NCBI GenBank assembly: GCA_022820645.1
Contig: JAJEFD010000002.1
Coordinates: forward strand, 1-64,000
Direction of reading: 5' to 3'
From: Dehalococcoidia bacterium
GTDB taxonomy: Bacteria; Chloroflexota; Dehalococcoidia; Lucifugimonadales; Australimonadaceae
Length of the DNA stretch: 64,000 bases
The position numbers were made by a program, and so were the translations under genes. Under the pieces are notes generated by a model that was not told the DNA's origin, did no database searches, and saw only the letters and a list, made by a program, of their open reading frames with translations. How positions within the stretch are numbered: the first letter of the stretch is position 1; each line of letters starts with the position of its first letter. This document shows, one piece after another, positions 48,533-56,543 of this stretch.

Positions 48533-50587
48533 ATGCCTGATTTCAGCCAGGTGTTCGTGGGACTCGGGCACCTGGGGACCTCAACCTACTGGATCACGTT
48601 CGGGGCCGCCGTCATGATCGCGGCGGCCGCGGGCGTGATCCCGGGACTGTCGGCGCCCCTGCTCATGGCGCTCGCGATCCCGTTCGTCGTCTTCACCATC
48701 GACGATCCGGTCGTCGGCATCGTCTTCCTGGCGACCATCACCGGCGTCGAAGAGATGCTGGACGTGCTGCCCATCATCGCGATGGGCCATCCGGGCGGCG
48801 GGCAGGTCACGTTCATCGAAGGGAGGCCGCTCTCACAGCGGGGCCAGGCCGCACGGGCGCTGGGGTTCGTGTACGTCGTTTCGGCGATAGGAGGCGTCGT
48901 CGGCGCGGTTGTCCTGCTGTTGACCATGCCCGTCCTCAAGCCGTTCATCCTCTCGTTCGGGTTCGGCGAGATCGGGGCGATGGGCCTCTTCGGTGTCGCG
49001 CTGGTCGGCGCGCTCAGCCGCGGGGCGATGATCAAGGGGCTCGCCGCCGGACTGCTGGGCATCCTGCTGGCCACGGTGGGCACCGACCCGTTCACCGGGA
49101 CCGACCGCTACACGCTCGGCTCCCTCCAGCTCGATTCAGGGTTGCCCCTCATCGCGATGACGGTGGGGCTGTTCGCCCTGCCCGAGATGATGGACTTGAC
49201 GATGACGAGGAGGGCGCTGGCGTCGTCCAGCGCCGCGCTCAACGTCCGGGAGGTATTCGCGGGAGCAGGCCTGGCGTTGACGAAGACGCCTCTCATCATC
49301 CGCCATTCCATCCTCGGCGTCATGATGGGCGCCATACCGGGCGTTGGCGCACGAGTTGTCTCGTGGCTCTCGTACGGCGTCGGGATAGCGCTGAGCAAGG
49401 ACAAGAGCCAGTTCGGCAAGGGCTCGTTCGACGGCCTCGTCTTCTCCGAATCGGTGCAGAGTTCGAAGGAAGGAGGGCAGGCGATCCCGACGCTCGCGAT
49501 GGGTATCCCCGGCGGCTTCAGCTGGGCGTTCGTGCTCGTGGCGATGCTGGCCTACGGCATCTCTCCCGGACCGCCGATGCTCACGCGCTTCGCGGACATC
49601 ACCACACTCATCGTGGTGAGCCTGGTGCTGGGGAATGCGGCGCTGGCGGTTGTCGGTCTGCTCGCCTCCGGTCAGCTGGCGAAACTGAGCCGCATCCCGT
49701 ACCCACTGCTTGCCGCTGCCATCATCCCGCTCGCGTTCCTCTCATCCTTCCAGGACATGCGCCACTGGCTGGCCATTCCCATCGTGCTGGGTTTCGCGGT
49801 GGTCGGGATGCTGATGAAGTTCTTCCGGTGGCCGCGCCCGCCGATGATCCTCGGGTTCATCCTGGGCCCCATCATCGAGCACAACCTCATGTCGGCGGTC
49901 AGCATCCACGGCCCGGTCGGGATGCTCACGCGCCCCATAACGATCACGCTGATACTCCTGTCCATCGCTGTCGGCCTGGGTTTTGCCTTCCTCGCCTCCA
50001 AGAGCGAATCGACCGAGCGCATGATGACCCAGGCCGGGGGCGCTGCGCCGTCCGGCGGGAGTCCCGACCCGCCGGGCGACGAAAGTCCCCAGAGGAAAGA
50101 GAAACGCTTCATGTGGCGCTCCTGGGAGCACTTCTTCCCGCTCGTGGTGATGCTGGTAGCGCTTGTCTTCATCATCGAGGCCATTGACTTCCCCACGAGG
50201 GCACGGTCGATGCCGATGATGGTGGGCATCGGCCTGTTCGGGCTGGCCTGCATCCAGTTGATGCTTCAACTCCGCGGAGTCAGGTCCGGCGACATCCTGG
50301 ACCTGGGCATGATGAGCAAGGCCGAAGAGCAGCGCCGCACCGGCAAGGTATTGCTCGGCCTGATAGGTCTGTTCATCCTGATCTCGATCACCTTCGGACT
50401 GAAGTGGGCCGCGATCGCGCTCGCCCTCGTCTTTCCTGCCGCCGTGTCCGGCAGGGCATATGCGAAGTGGGGCCTGCTGACCGGCGGGTTCATCACTGTG
50501 CTGGTGATCGGTCTCTTCGACAACGTCCTGTTCGTCATCTGGCCGCAGCCGGCGGTATGGCTGCTGCTCAAGGACCTGTTCGGTTAG
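48533..50587 (+). CDS. TctA-TctB fused permease of a tripartite tricarboxylate transporter
   Basis: A 684-residue membrane protein. Residues 1-505 are a TctA-type large subunit (VIPGLSAPLLMALAIPFV, GVMMGAIPGVGARVVSWLSY and GIPGGFSWAFVLVAMLAYGI). After a polar linker (about 505-525) four further helices form a TctB-like small subunit. The usual separate TctB gene is absent, so the fusion completes the transporter. GGAGAGGAGCAG precedes the ATG. Substrate unknown. Confidence 0.92.
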   Translation: MPDFSQVFVGLGHLGTSTYWITFGAAVMIAAAAGVIPGLSAPLLMALAIPFVVFTIDDPVVGIVFLATITGVEEMLDVLPIIAMGHPGGGQVTFIEGRPLSQRGQAARALGFVYVVSAIGGVVGAVVLLLTMPVLKPFILSFGFGEIGAMGLFGVALVGALSRGAMIKGLAAGLLGILLATVGTDPFTGTDRYTLGSLQLDSGLPLIAMTVGLFALPEMMDLTMTRRALASSSAALNVREVFAGAGLALTKTPLIIRHSILGVMMGAIPGVGARVVSWLSYGVGIALSKDKSQFGKGSFDGLVFSESVQSSKEGGQAIPTLAMGIPGGFSWAFVLVAMLAYGISPGPPMLTRFADITTLIVVSLVLGNAALAVVGLLASGQLAKLSRIPYPLLAAAIIPLAFLSSFQDMRHWLAIPIVLGFAVVGMLMKFFRWPRPPMILGFILGPIIEHNLMSAVSIHGPVGMLTRPITITLILLSIAVGLGFAFLASKSESTERMMTQAGGAAPSGGSPDPPGDESPQRKEKRFMWRSWEHFFPLVVMLVALVFIIEAIDFPTRARSMPMMVGIGLFGLACIQLMLQLRGVRSGDILDLGMMSKAEEQRRTGKVLLGLIGLFILISITFGLKWAAIALALVFPAAVSGRAYAKWGLLTGGFITVLVIGLFDNVLFVIWPQPAVWLLLKDLFG

Positions 50588-50619
50588 CAGGCGCGCTGCT
50601 CCGTCGGAATGTTGTAGGA

Positions 50620-50649
50620 TGAGTCAGTACTGACTCACTCAATGACTCA
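50620..50649. promoter_or_regulatory. Palindromic operator of the VapBC pair
   Basis: An 18-bp perfect palindrome, TGAGTCAGTACTGACTCA (50620-50637), with a third half-site TGACTCA at 50643-50649, 13 bases before the antitoxin ATG and next to its GGAGGTG. VapB-type antitoxins commonly repress their own promoters at such sites. Confidence 0.75.
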
Positions 50650-50661
50650 CGGAGGTGGAAG

Positions 50662-50925
50662 ATGAACCAGTTGACCGTCAGGGGATTCGACGATGCCCTC
50701 AGTGACAGCATGCGTCGTCTCGCACAACAGGAAGGCATATCGTTGAATCAGGCTGCATTGAAACTGCTTCGGAAGGGTGCGGGGTTATCCGATGGCAGCG
50801 AGAAGCCAGACACGATCGGCGACTCCCTCGACCAGTTCATAGGCAGCTGGACGGCTGAGGAGGCGGATGCGTTGGATGCAGCCTTGGAGGATTTCGAGAC
50901 TATCGACGAATCGGCTTGGGAATGA
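50662..50925 (+). CDS. VapB-type antitoxin
   Basis: An 87-residue protein with a ribbon-helix-helix-like N-terminus (MNQLTVRGFDDALSDSMRRL, then EGISLNQAALKLLRKG) and an acidic C-terminal tail (EEADALDAALEDFETIDES) suited to covering a PIN toxin. GGAGGTGGAAG precedes the start, and the stop overlaps the toxin start (ATGA). Confidence 0.88.
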   Translation: MNQLTVRGFDDALSDSMRRLAQQEGISLNQAALKLLRKGAGLSDGSEKPDTIGDSLDQFIGSWTAEEADALDAALEDFETIDESAWE

Positions 50926-51320
50926 AGATACTGCTGGACTCCAATGCGTACTCGCTGCTGGTGCGCGGGCATGAGCAGGTGGCGAATCTCGTACGCGAGG
51001 CCGAGCAGATGTTGTTCTCGCCCATCGTTGCGGGAGAACTGCTCTACGGGTTCCGGCATGGTGCATACTCCGAGCAGAATATCTCCCAACTCAGAGCCTT
51101 CCTCGGCAGGCCGCGCGTGTCCTTCGTGCCGATTGGGCAGGTAACGGCGGACCGCTACGGCAGGATAGCAGCATCTCTGCGTATGAAGGGTCGTCCTATC
51201 CCAACGAACGACGTTTGGATAGCGGCTCAGGTGATGGAGACCGGTGCTGACCTGGTTTCCGCCGACAGCCACTTCGAACACGTCGATGGGCTTGCGTGGA
51301 CCCGGCTCAGGGTGGGCTGA
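50922..51320 (+). CDS. VapC-type PIN-domain toxin
   Basis: A 132-residue PIN-domain ribonuclease. The metal-binding acids are Asp6 (ILLDSNAY), Glu39 (AGELLYG), Asp97 (TNDVWIAA) and Asp115 (SADSHFEH), a complete set. It would cleave tRNA or other RNA when free of antitoxin. Translation is coupled to the antitoxin by a 4-base overlap. Confidence 0.92.
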   Translation: MKILLDSNAYSLLVRGHEQVANLVREAEQMLFSPIVAGELLYGFRHGAYSEQNISQLRAFLGRPRVSFVPIGQVTADRYGRIAASLRMKGRPIPTNDVWIAAQVMETGADLVSADSHFEHVDGLAWTRLRVG

Positions 51321-51330
51321 CTCTCTGGAC

Positions 51331-51804
51331 TTACCCCGCCAGTTCCTGCTCCACGATGTAACGCAGCACGTCCGATAGCAGGAAGACGACGATGCCGAGG
51401 ATGACAACGACGTTGACGTGGCCGAGCGCGGCAGCGATCGCGCGGATGCGCCCGGGCCGTACGGCGACAGCCTCCGCGATGCGTCTGCGGCGGCGGATGG
51501 CGATGAAGAACATCCAGGCGGAGAGCGCGACCTTGAGCGCGAGCACGGCGGCGTAGCGAGCAGTGGCGGTCGGCTCCGAGATACGTGAGAAGAAGAGGAC
51601 CGCGCCGGTCACCACGAGCGTCCACATCGCGAGTTTCACGAGCCCGCCGAATCGCTCCGTGGCGGCCCGAGCGCTGTCAGACGAGAGGGCGCCGTTCGTG
51701 ACGGCGGGGCGCAGGACGAACAGGTAGAAGATGCCGCCTCCCACCCATGCCACGGCGGCGATAGCGTGCGCCCAGCGGGCGGCGAGCAGAGCGGCGTCGG
51801 TCAT
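51331..51804 (-). CDS. CopD-like integral membrane protein
   Basis: A 157-residue protein with four membrane helices: AARWAHAIAAVAWVGGGIFY, LAMWTLVVTGAVLFF, YAAVLALKVALSAWMFFIAI and a last one (HVNVVVILGIVVFLLSDVL). HAIAAVAWVGGGIFYLFVLRP recalls the CopD/DUF-type copper-resistance and cytochrome-like membrane families. The start at 51804 follows the family N-terminus; the frame extends upstream. Convergent with VapC. Confidence 0.75.
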   Translation of the reverse strand: MTDAALLAARWAHAIAAVAWVGGGIFYLFVLRPAVTNGALSSDSARAATERFGGLVKLAMWTLVVTGAVLFFSRISEPTATARYAAVLALKVALSAWMFFIAIRRRRRIAEAVAVRPGRIRAIAAALGHVNVVVILGIVVFLLSDVLRYIVEQELAG

Positions 51805-51955
51805 GGCTCGCGCATGGTAGGGGAGCACGGGGCGTTCGGCAATGCAGCGTGACATCCGCCCCTTACGCGGATACCCATCGAGGAGGTACGCTGGCCGGCG
51901 ATGGCACGAGCGCCGTCGTGGGCTTGCCTTGGCGCAGGGCGGGCCCACAGGAATG

Positions 51956-51985
51956 AAATGTCTCACAATGTCTCAGGATGTCCAC
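51956..51985. repeat. Ten-base tandem repeat, three units
   Basis: ATGTCTCACA, ATGTCTCAGG, ATGTCCACAT in tandem. The same decamer type, again three times, covers the start codon of the terminase-small-like gene at 19417-19444. One frame here reads MSQDV, against MSQNV of that protein. Confidence 0.6.
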
Positions 51986-52250
51986 ATGGAACACACATGC
52001 GGTGCGTCCACACCCCCTGCACGCGGAGCAGGGCAGAGCGATCCGGAGCGGTTATCGGCGGTTTTGCCGCGCGATGAGCGGTATTGAGCGGTCCGGGCAG
52101 CGTCAGCGAAAGGGCGCCGCCAGGAGTGGATGTACGCAGGATGAGCGGAAGTGAGCGGTTAATCCCCGTGGCGAAAAACTGCCGGGGAGGGACGGGAATG
52201 TCGACGGGCAGCAGTAGCATCCACGGAAGATGGGTGCGTACCATGAATGA
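51986..52250. other. Non-coding stretch with GAGCGGT repeats before the selenoprotein gene
   Basis: The gap 51805-52270 has no convincing gene. ATGAGCGG-x-A-x-TGAGCGGT occurs twice (52074-52092 and 52141-52159, 67 bases apart), with further GAGCGGT half-units nearby (about 52036). Their role is unknown. Confidence 0.4.
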
Positions 52251-52270
52251 ATGGAACCGGAGGTGTGTGG

Positions 52271-52621
52271 ATGGCCGACGTTGCGCTGTATCACTGGGTG
52301 GGCTGAGGAACGTGCAAGACGGCGAGGGCGGCGCTCTCGCAGGCGGGGGTTGCGTTCGACGAGCGCGACTTCTTCAAGCAGCGTCTCTCCGGTGAGGAGA
52401 TCGAGGCGTTGCTCGGCGGCGAGCCTCCGAGCGCGCTGTTTAACCTGAGGTCGGCAACGTTCCGCAAGAGCGGCATCGACCCGGAATCGCTGACAGAGGA
52501 GCGGATGCTGGAGCTGCTCGTGGAGGAGCCGCGCTACTGGAAGCGTCCGGTTGCGGTGGTGGACGGCAAACTGATGGCAGGCGCGAACGCGAAGCAACTC
52601 GGGGCGGCGCTGGGGTTCTGA
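52271..52621 (+). CDS. ArsC/Spx-like thioredoxin-fold selenoprotein (UGA-encoded Sec12)
   Basis: Reading from the ATG at 52271 with GGAGG seven bases upstream, codon 12 is TGA (52304-52306); translation then continues in the same frame to 52621. With selenocysteine the 116-residue product reads ALYHWVG-U-GTCKTARAAL, a C-x-x-C active site with Sec in the first position, followed by ArsC-family features (FNLRSATFRKSG, LVEEPRYWKRPVAVVDGKL). A hairpin fitting a bacterial SECIS lies 16-34 bases past the TGA. The stop overlaps the mutL start. Without Sec the gene would be broken at codon 12 despite perfect frame and ribosome site. ArsC-family selenoproteins are known; no selA/B/C gene is in this window. 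Confidence 0.82.
52322..52340 (+). promoter_or_regulatory. Bacterial SECIS-like hairpin
   Basis: GCGAGG (52322-52327) pairs with TCTCGC (52335-52340; five Watson-Crick and one G-U pair), and G-C pairs extend the stem to leave a small apical loop GGC at 52330-52332. The loop starts about 23 bases after the TGA and has G in its first two positions, within the usual bounds for bacterial SECIS elements. Confidence 0.65.
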
Positions 52622-54348
52622 TGGCGATACGGGTGCTGCCGCCGGGGGTCGCGGCGCGGATCGCGGCGGGCGAGGTCATCGAGCGCCCGGCGTCCGTCGT
52701 GAAGGAACTGGTCGAGAACTCGCTGGATGCGGGAGCGCGCGTCATCGGCGTCGAGATTCGGCACGGCGGGCTGGCTTCGATACGGGTGACGGACGACGGC
52801 TGCGGCATCCCGGCGGACGAGGTTGCGCTGGCGTTCGAGCGTCATGCGACGAGCAAGCTGGTCTCGGTGGAGGACCTCACGGACATCGACACGCTGGGGT
52901 TCCGTGGCGAGGCGCTGGCGAGCATCGCGGCGGCGGCAGGCGTGCGGATGACGACGCGCACGGCGGATGCGGAGTCGGCAACGACGGTCGAACTGGAGAG
53001 TGGCGCGATCGTGCGGCAGTCGGCTGCGGGCGCGGGCCTTGGGACGACGATCGAGGTCGAGGCGCTCTTCTCGACGATACCGGCGCGGCTCAAGTTCATC
53101 CGCTCATCGGCGGCGGAGACGGCGCGTGTACGGCAGACGATGGACCACCTCGCGATGGCACACCCGCACGTGCAGTTCTCGCTCAAGACGGACGGCAGGC
53201 TGCAACTCTCCACGTCCGGCAACGGCAGCCTGCGTGACGCGGTCGCAGCGGTGCACGGCGCGGAGCTGGCGCAGGCGATGATCGAGGTTGGCTCGTGGAC
53301 GGGGGCATATCCCGTGTGGGGCCTCGTGGGGACGCCGGAACAGAGCCGCGCGAACCGCACGGGTATCAGTCTGTTCGTGAACAACCGATGGGTGCAGCAC
53401 CGCGCGGTGGGCGTTGCGATCGAGGAGGCGTACCGGGGCCTGCTGATGGAGGGGCGTTTCCCGATAGCGGTCGTGTTCCTCGACGTGCCACCCGGCGAGG
53501 TGGACGTGAACGTGCACCCGAACAAGCGCGAGGTGCGGCTGTCGCACGAGGGCGACGCATTCTCCAGCGTGCAGCACGCGGTGCGCGATGCGTTGCTTGC
53601 GGCGTCACCCATCGCCGAGGGAGAAGGGCTGCTGTCGCAGGCGGTGGCCGCTCCGCCGTCCCTGCAACCCGAGCTGACGTTCGCGTCGCAGGAGCGTGAG
53701 CAGTCGCCGCTGCCTGAGCCCGCGCCTGTCATGGAGGAAGCGCATGCACCGCTGGCGCCTCCTCCCGGAGCGTCGCCGCTATCGCGCCTACGGGTGCTGG
53801 GGCAGATCGCGAACACGTACATCGTGGCCGACGGGCCGGACGGCATGTACCTCATCGATCAGCACGCGGCGCATGAGTCGGTGCTCTACTACCGGCTGCT
53901 GCGGCAGTGGGCGAACAGCGCGCCGGAGGTGCAGCCGATGCTGGAGCCGCTGCCGATGGGCCTGACGCCGCAGCAGATGGATGCGCTCGGCGAAGGGCGC
54001 GCGGTGCTGGAGCGGTACGGTCTGCTCGTGGAGCCGTTCGGCGACGACACGTTGCTGGTGCGCGCGGTGCCGGTCATGGCGCGCCGCGTGGACGCCGCGA
54101 AACTCGTGGCCGAGGCGCTGGACGGCTTTGCTGCACGGACCAACGGCGCGGATACACACCTGTCGGCGGCGGCTTCCATCGCGTGTCACAGCGCGGTGCG
54201 GGCAGGGCAGACGCTCGACCAGCAGGAGATGACCGCGCTCGGCGAGGCGCTGGCGTCCGAGATGAACCCGCAGCACTGCCCCCACGGCAGACCGACCGTG
54301 ATCCGGGTGTCGACGGATGTGCTCGGGAGGCAGTTCGGGAGACTGTGA
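52621..54348 (+). CDS. mutL: DNA mismatch repair protein MutL
   Basis: A 575-residue MutL. The GHKL ATPase has KELVENSLDAGA, VTDDGCGIP, ERHATSKL and GFRGEALASI. The C-terminal half has DQHAAHE, ACHSAVRAG and CPHGRPT, the motifs of the metal-dependent endonuclease form; the last Glu of DQHA-x2-E-x4-E is Tyr here (ESVLYY). Start and the upstream stop share an A (TGATG), so it is coupled to the selenoprotein gene. Next comes a RdgB-like gene overlapping by one base. Confidence 0.96.
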   Translation: MAIRVLPPGVAARIAAGEVIERPASVVKELVENSLDAGARVIGVEIRHGGLASIRVTDDGCGIPADEVALAFERHATSKLVSVEDLTDIDTLGFRGEALASIAAAAGVRMTTRTADAESATTVELESGAIVRQSAAGAGLGTTIEVEALFSTIPARLKFIRSSAAETARVRQTMDHLAMAHPHVQFSLKTDGRLQLSTSGNGSLRDAVAAVHGAELAQAMIEVGSWTGAYPVWGLVGTPEQSRANRTGISLFVNNRWVQHRAVGVAIEEAYRGLLMEGRFPIAVVFLDVPPGEVDVNVHPNKREVRLSHEGDAFSSVQHAVRDALLAASPIAEGEGLLSQAVAAPPSLQPELTFASQEREQSPLPEPAPVMEEAHAPLAPPPGASPLSRLRVLGQIANTYIVADGPDGMYLIDQHAAHESVLYYRLLRQWANSAPEVQPMLEPLPMGLTPQQMDALGEGRAVLERYGLLVEPFGDDTLLVRAVPVMARRVDAAKLVAEALDGFAARTNGADTHLSAAASIACHSAVRAGQTLDQQEMTALGEALASEMNPQHCPHGRPTVIRVSTDVLGRQFGRL

Positions 54349-54962
54349 TGGGTGTGGCGCTGGTGCTGGCGACACGGAATCCGGCGAAGGCGGCCCAGTT
54401 GCGCGAGTTGCTGGACGGACTCGACGTGGAGCTGTCGGACGGAGCGTCGTTCCCGGAGGCGCCCGACGTCGACGAGGAGGGCGGCTCGCACCTCGCGATA
54501 GCCATCGGGAAGGCGGCGGCGTGGTCACGTGCGCTCGGCACGCTCGTGGTGGCGTCGGACGGCGGGCTGAGCATCCCCGCGCTCGGCGACGGCTGGTCGA
54601 GCCTCATCACGCGTCGCGGGACGGGTGACGACGTGCCGGACGAGGAGCGCGCGCGGCGTCTGTTGCGGCGTATGCGCGACCTCGAAGGAGAGCGTCGCGC
54701 GTGCTGGTGGACGGAGGCGGTGGCAGTGGCGCGCGCCGGCGAGTTGCTCGGTGCCTGGGAGGCGAACGGGCTGGAGGGCTACATCGCGCACGACTTCGTC
54801 CCGCCGGAGAGCGGTACGAACGGGTTCTGGGTCGGCGGTCTGTGGGTGACGCGCGACGGCGTCCGCCGCTGGGCGCTGACGGCGGAAGACACGGTGAGAC
54901 TGGGCGATCCGTGGGCGTCGCTGCGCGAACCGCTGCGGGGTTTGGTGAGTCGGCTGGGGTAG
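54348..54962 (+). CDS. RdgB/HAM1-like non-canonical purine NTP pyrophosphatase
   Basis: A 204-residue protein opening ALVLATRNPAKAAQLRELL, the T-x-N-x-x-K nucleotide motif of the HAM1/RdgB family, with VVASDGGLSIPAL in place of the usual E-DSGL box and ESGTNGFWVGGLW late. It is a divergent member; dITP/XTP hydrolysis is probable by family. It overlaps the mutL stop by one base and is part of a repair-gene run with mutL and mutY. Confidence 0.82.
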   Translation: MGVALVLATRNPAKAAQLRELLDGLDVELSDGASFPEAPDVDEEGGSHLAIAIGKAAAWSRALGTLVVASDGGLSIPALGDGWSSLITRRGTGDDVPDEERARRLLRRMRDLEGERRACWWTEAVAVARAGELLGAWEANGLEGYIAHDFVPPESGTNGFWVGGLWVTRDGVRRWALTAEDTVRLGDPWASLREPLRGLVSRLG

Positions 54963-54963
54963 G

Positions 54964-55884
54964 TCACGGCAGGCGCACGCGTCCGCTGTCACGGCGGATG
55001 AGGCCGTCGCGTTCGAGGGCGGCGAGGAGGTCCAATAGGGCCAGAGGGCAAGGCGCGCCTGAGGCGGTCTCGGCCTCGTGAAGGACGGCTTCGAGCGTGC
55101 TCTCTTCGACGCCGGTGTCGGGCTGCTCCCGCAGGTGGTCGACGATGCGTCCCCGGAAGTAGCGCGCCGAGCCTTGGAACCGAGACTGGCGTGGGGAGTA
55201 GGGGACCGACGCCTCTGCGAGCACGGGGTCGCTGCCGGACTGCAGGTGCGGCGCGGCGGTGCAGTGCGGTCGGAGCGGACAGAGCATGCAGCGCGGCTGG
55301 CGGGCTGTGCAGAGCGTCGCGCCGACGTCCATCAGCGCCTGGTGCCAGTCAGCTGGCGTGATGGGACTGCCGGGCTTCGGCAGCAACGCGTCGGCGAGCG
55401 GGTGGATGGCTTCGCGTGATGGAGCGTCCACTCCATGTACGGCGCGGCTGAGCACGCGATAGATGTTCGTGTCCAATATCGCGATAGGCTCACCGAACGC
55501 AAAAGAGGCCACGGCTGCGGCGGTGTACGGGCCGATGCCGGGAAGCTTGCGGAGGTCGGCTGCGGTGCGCGGCAGTTCACCGCCGTGGTGCTCTACTACC
55601 GCCTTCGCGAGCTTGTGCAATCGCACGGCGCGGCCGTTGTAGCCCATGCCGGCCCAGAGGCGGATGACGTCGGCAGGCTGGGCGTTGGCCAGCGCCTGGA
55701 GGGTGGGGAAGGCGTCGAGGAAGGCGTGGTACTTCGGGATGACACGCTCGACCTGGGTCTGCTGGAGCATCACTTCCGAGACGAGGATGGCGTACGGATC
55801 GGCGATGCCGCGCCAGGGGAGGACGCGGGCGTTGCTCGCGTACCAGGCGGCAACAGCGGCGTGGAGGGGGTGGGCGTCGGCCAT
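54964..55884 (-). CDS. mutY: A/G-specific adenine DNA glycosylase (MutY)
   Basis: A 306-residue glycosylase. It has VSEVMLQQTQVERVIPKY, the helix-hairpin-helix LRKLPGIGPYTAAAVASFAF with catalytic Asp in AILDTNIYRVLSR, and the [4Fe-4S] loop Cys-x6-Cys-x2-Cys-x5-Cys (CTARQPRCMLCPLRPHC). After this a short winged-helix-like region ends the protein; the NUDIX-like 8-oxoG-recognition domain of E. coli MutY is absent, as in many shorter homologues. It removes A opposite 8-oxoG. Convergent with the RdgB-like gene; TlpA-like gene just upstream. Confidence 0.93.
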   Translation of the reverse strand: MADAHPLHAAVAAWYASNARVLPWRGIADPYAILVSEVMLQQTQVERVIPKYHAFLDAFPTLQALANAQPADVIRLWAGMGYNGRAVRLHKLAKAVVEHHGGELPRTAADLRKLPGIGPYTAAAVASFAFGEPIAILDTNIYRVLSRAVHGVDAPSREAIHPLADALLPKPGSPITPADWHQALMDVGATLCTARQPRCMLCPLRPHCTAAPHLQSGSDPVLAEASVPYSPRQSRFQGSARYFRGRIVDHLREQPDTGVEESTLEAVLHEAETASGAPCPLALLDLLAALERDGLIRRDSGRVRLP

Positions 55885-55888
55885 CGCG

Positions 55889-56512
55889 CTACGAGGCCGT
55901 GAGCAGACCGTCGAGGATACCGCGCAGATCCTCGGCGGAGACGGGGCCGATGAGCTTGCGGACGATACGCCCCTCGGCGTCGAGGAAGAACTTCTCGGGG
56001 ACGCCGCGCACGCCATAGGAGACGGCCATCGTGCCGCGCGGGTCGAGGATGTTGAGGTAGGTCACGTCGTAGCGCTCGATGTGTTCCTCGGCATCGGCGG
56101 GGCGGTCCCAGACGGCGATGCCGACGAACTCGACGTCCGCGTTATCGTATTCACGGTACACCTGAGCGAGGTCTGCGGCCTCGATGCGGCAGGCGGCGCA
56201 CCACGACGACCAGAAGTCGACCATGACCACGCGCCCGTGCAGATCGTCCAGGTCCACTCGTTCCCTGGAGATGAGGTCGTAACCGCCGAACCAGGGCGCG
56301 AGGCGCACGAGGACCTGCGACTCGCTCGACTCTTCGTGCACCAGCACGCCGCCGGGGTTGTCGTCGGAGCGCAACTGGCCCCAGAAGAGCAGGGCGACGA
56401 CCGCGAGCACGGGCGTCATGCTCAGCAGGAAGAAGAGCAGGCGTCTCCTTCCGGAAGCAGGCGTATCGCTGGGTGGCGCGTCGGTCTGGGGCGTTTCGTC
56501 GGGGGATGTCAT
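55889..56512 (-). CDS. TlpA/ResA-like membrane-anchored thioredoxin
   Basis: A 207-residue protein with one N-terminal membrane helix (about residues 24-44) and an exported thioredoxin domain: VVMVDFWSSWCAACRIEAAD gives the redox motif Cys-Ala-Ala-Cys, and GVRGVPEKFFLDAEGRIV the cis-Pro region. Such proteins reduce disulfides outside the membrane, often in cytochrome c maturation. It starts at 56512 and ends four bases before mutY on the same strand, so they are probably co-transcribed. Confidence 0.92.
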   Translation of the reverse strand: MTSPDETPQTDAPPSDTPASGRRRLLFFLLSMTPVLAVVALLFWGQLRSDDNPGGVLVHEESSESQVLVRLAPWFGGYDLISRERVDLDDLHGRVVMVDFWSSWCAACRIEAADLAQVYREYDNADVEFVGIAVWDRPADAEEHIERYDVTYLNILDPRGTMAVSYGVRGVPEKFFLDAEGRIVRKLIGPVSAEDLRGILDGLLTAS

Positions 56513-56543
56513 GGCACGGTCTGGGTTAAGGGTAGCATCCCGC

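Noticed and set aside
52304-52306. TGA read as a simple nonsense mutation
   Set aside because: It falls precisely on the first redox Cys position, with a suitable hairpin just downstream and the rest of the frame preserved; selenocysteine explains more, though the genome's sel genes must be checked.
52409-52621. Separate 70-residue gene starting inside the ArsC-like frame
   Set aside because: That Met has no ribosome site and would omit the redox motif; the frame reads through the TGA from a well-placed upstream start.
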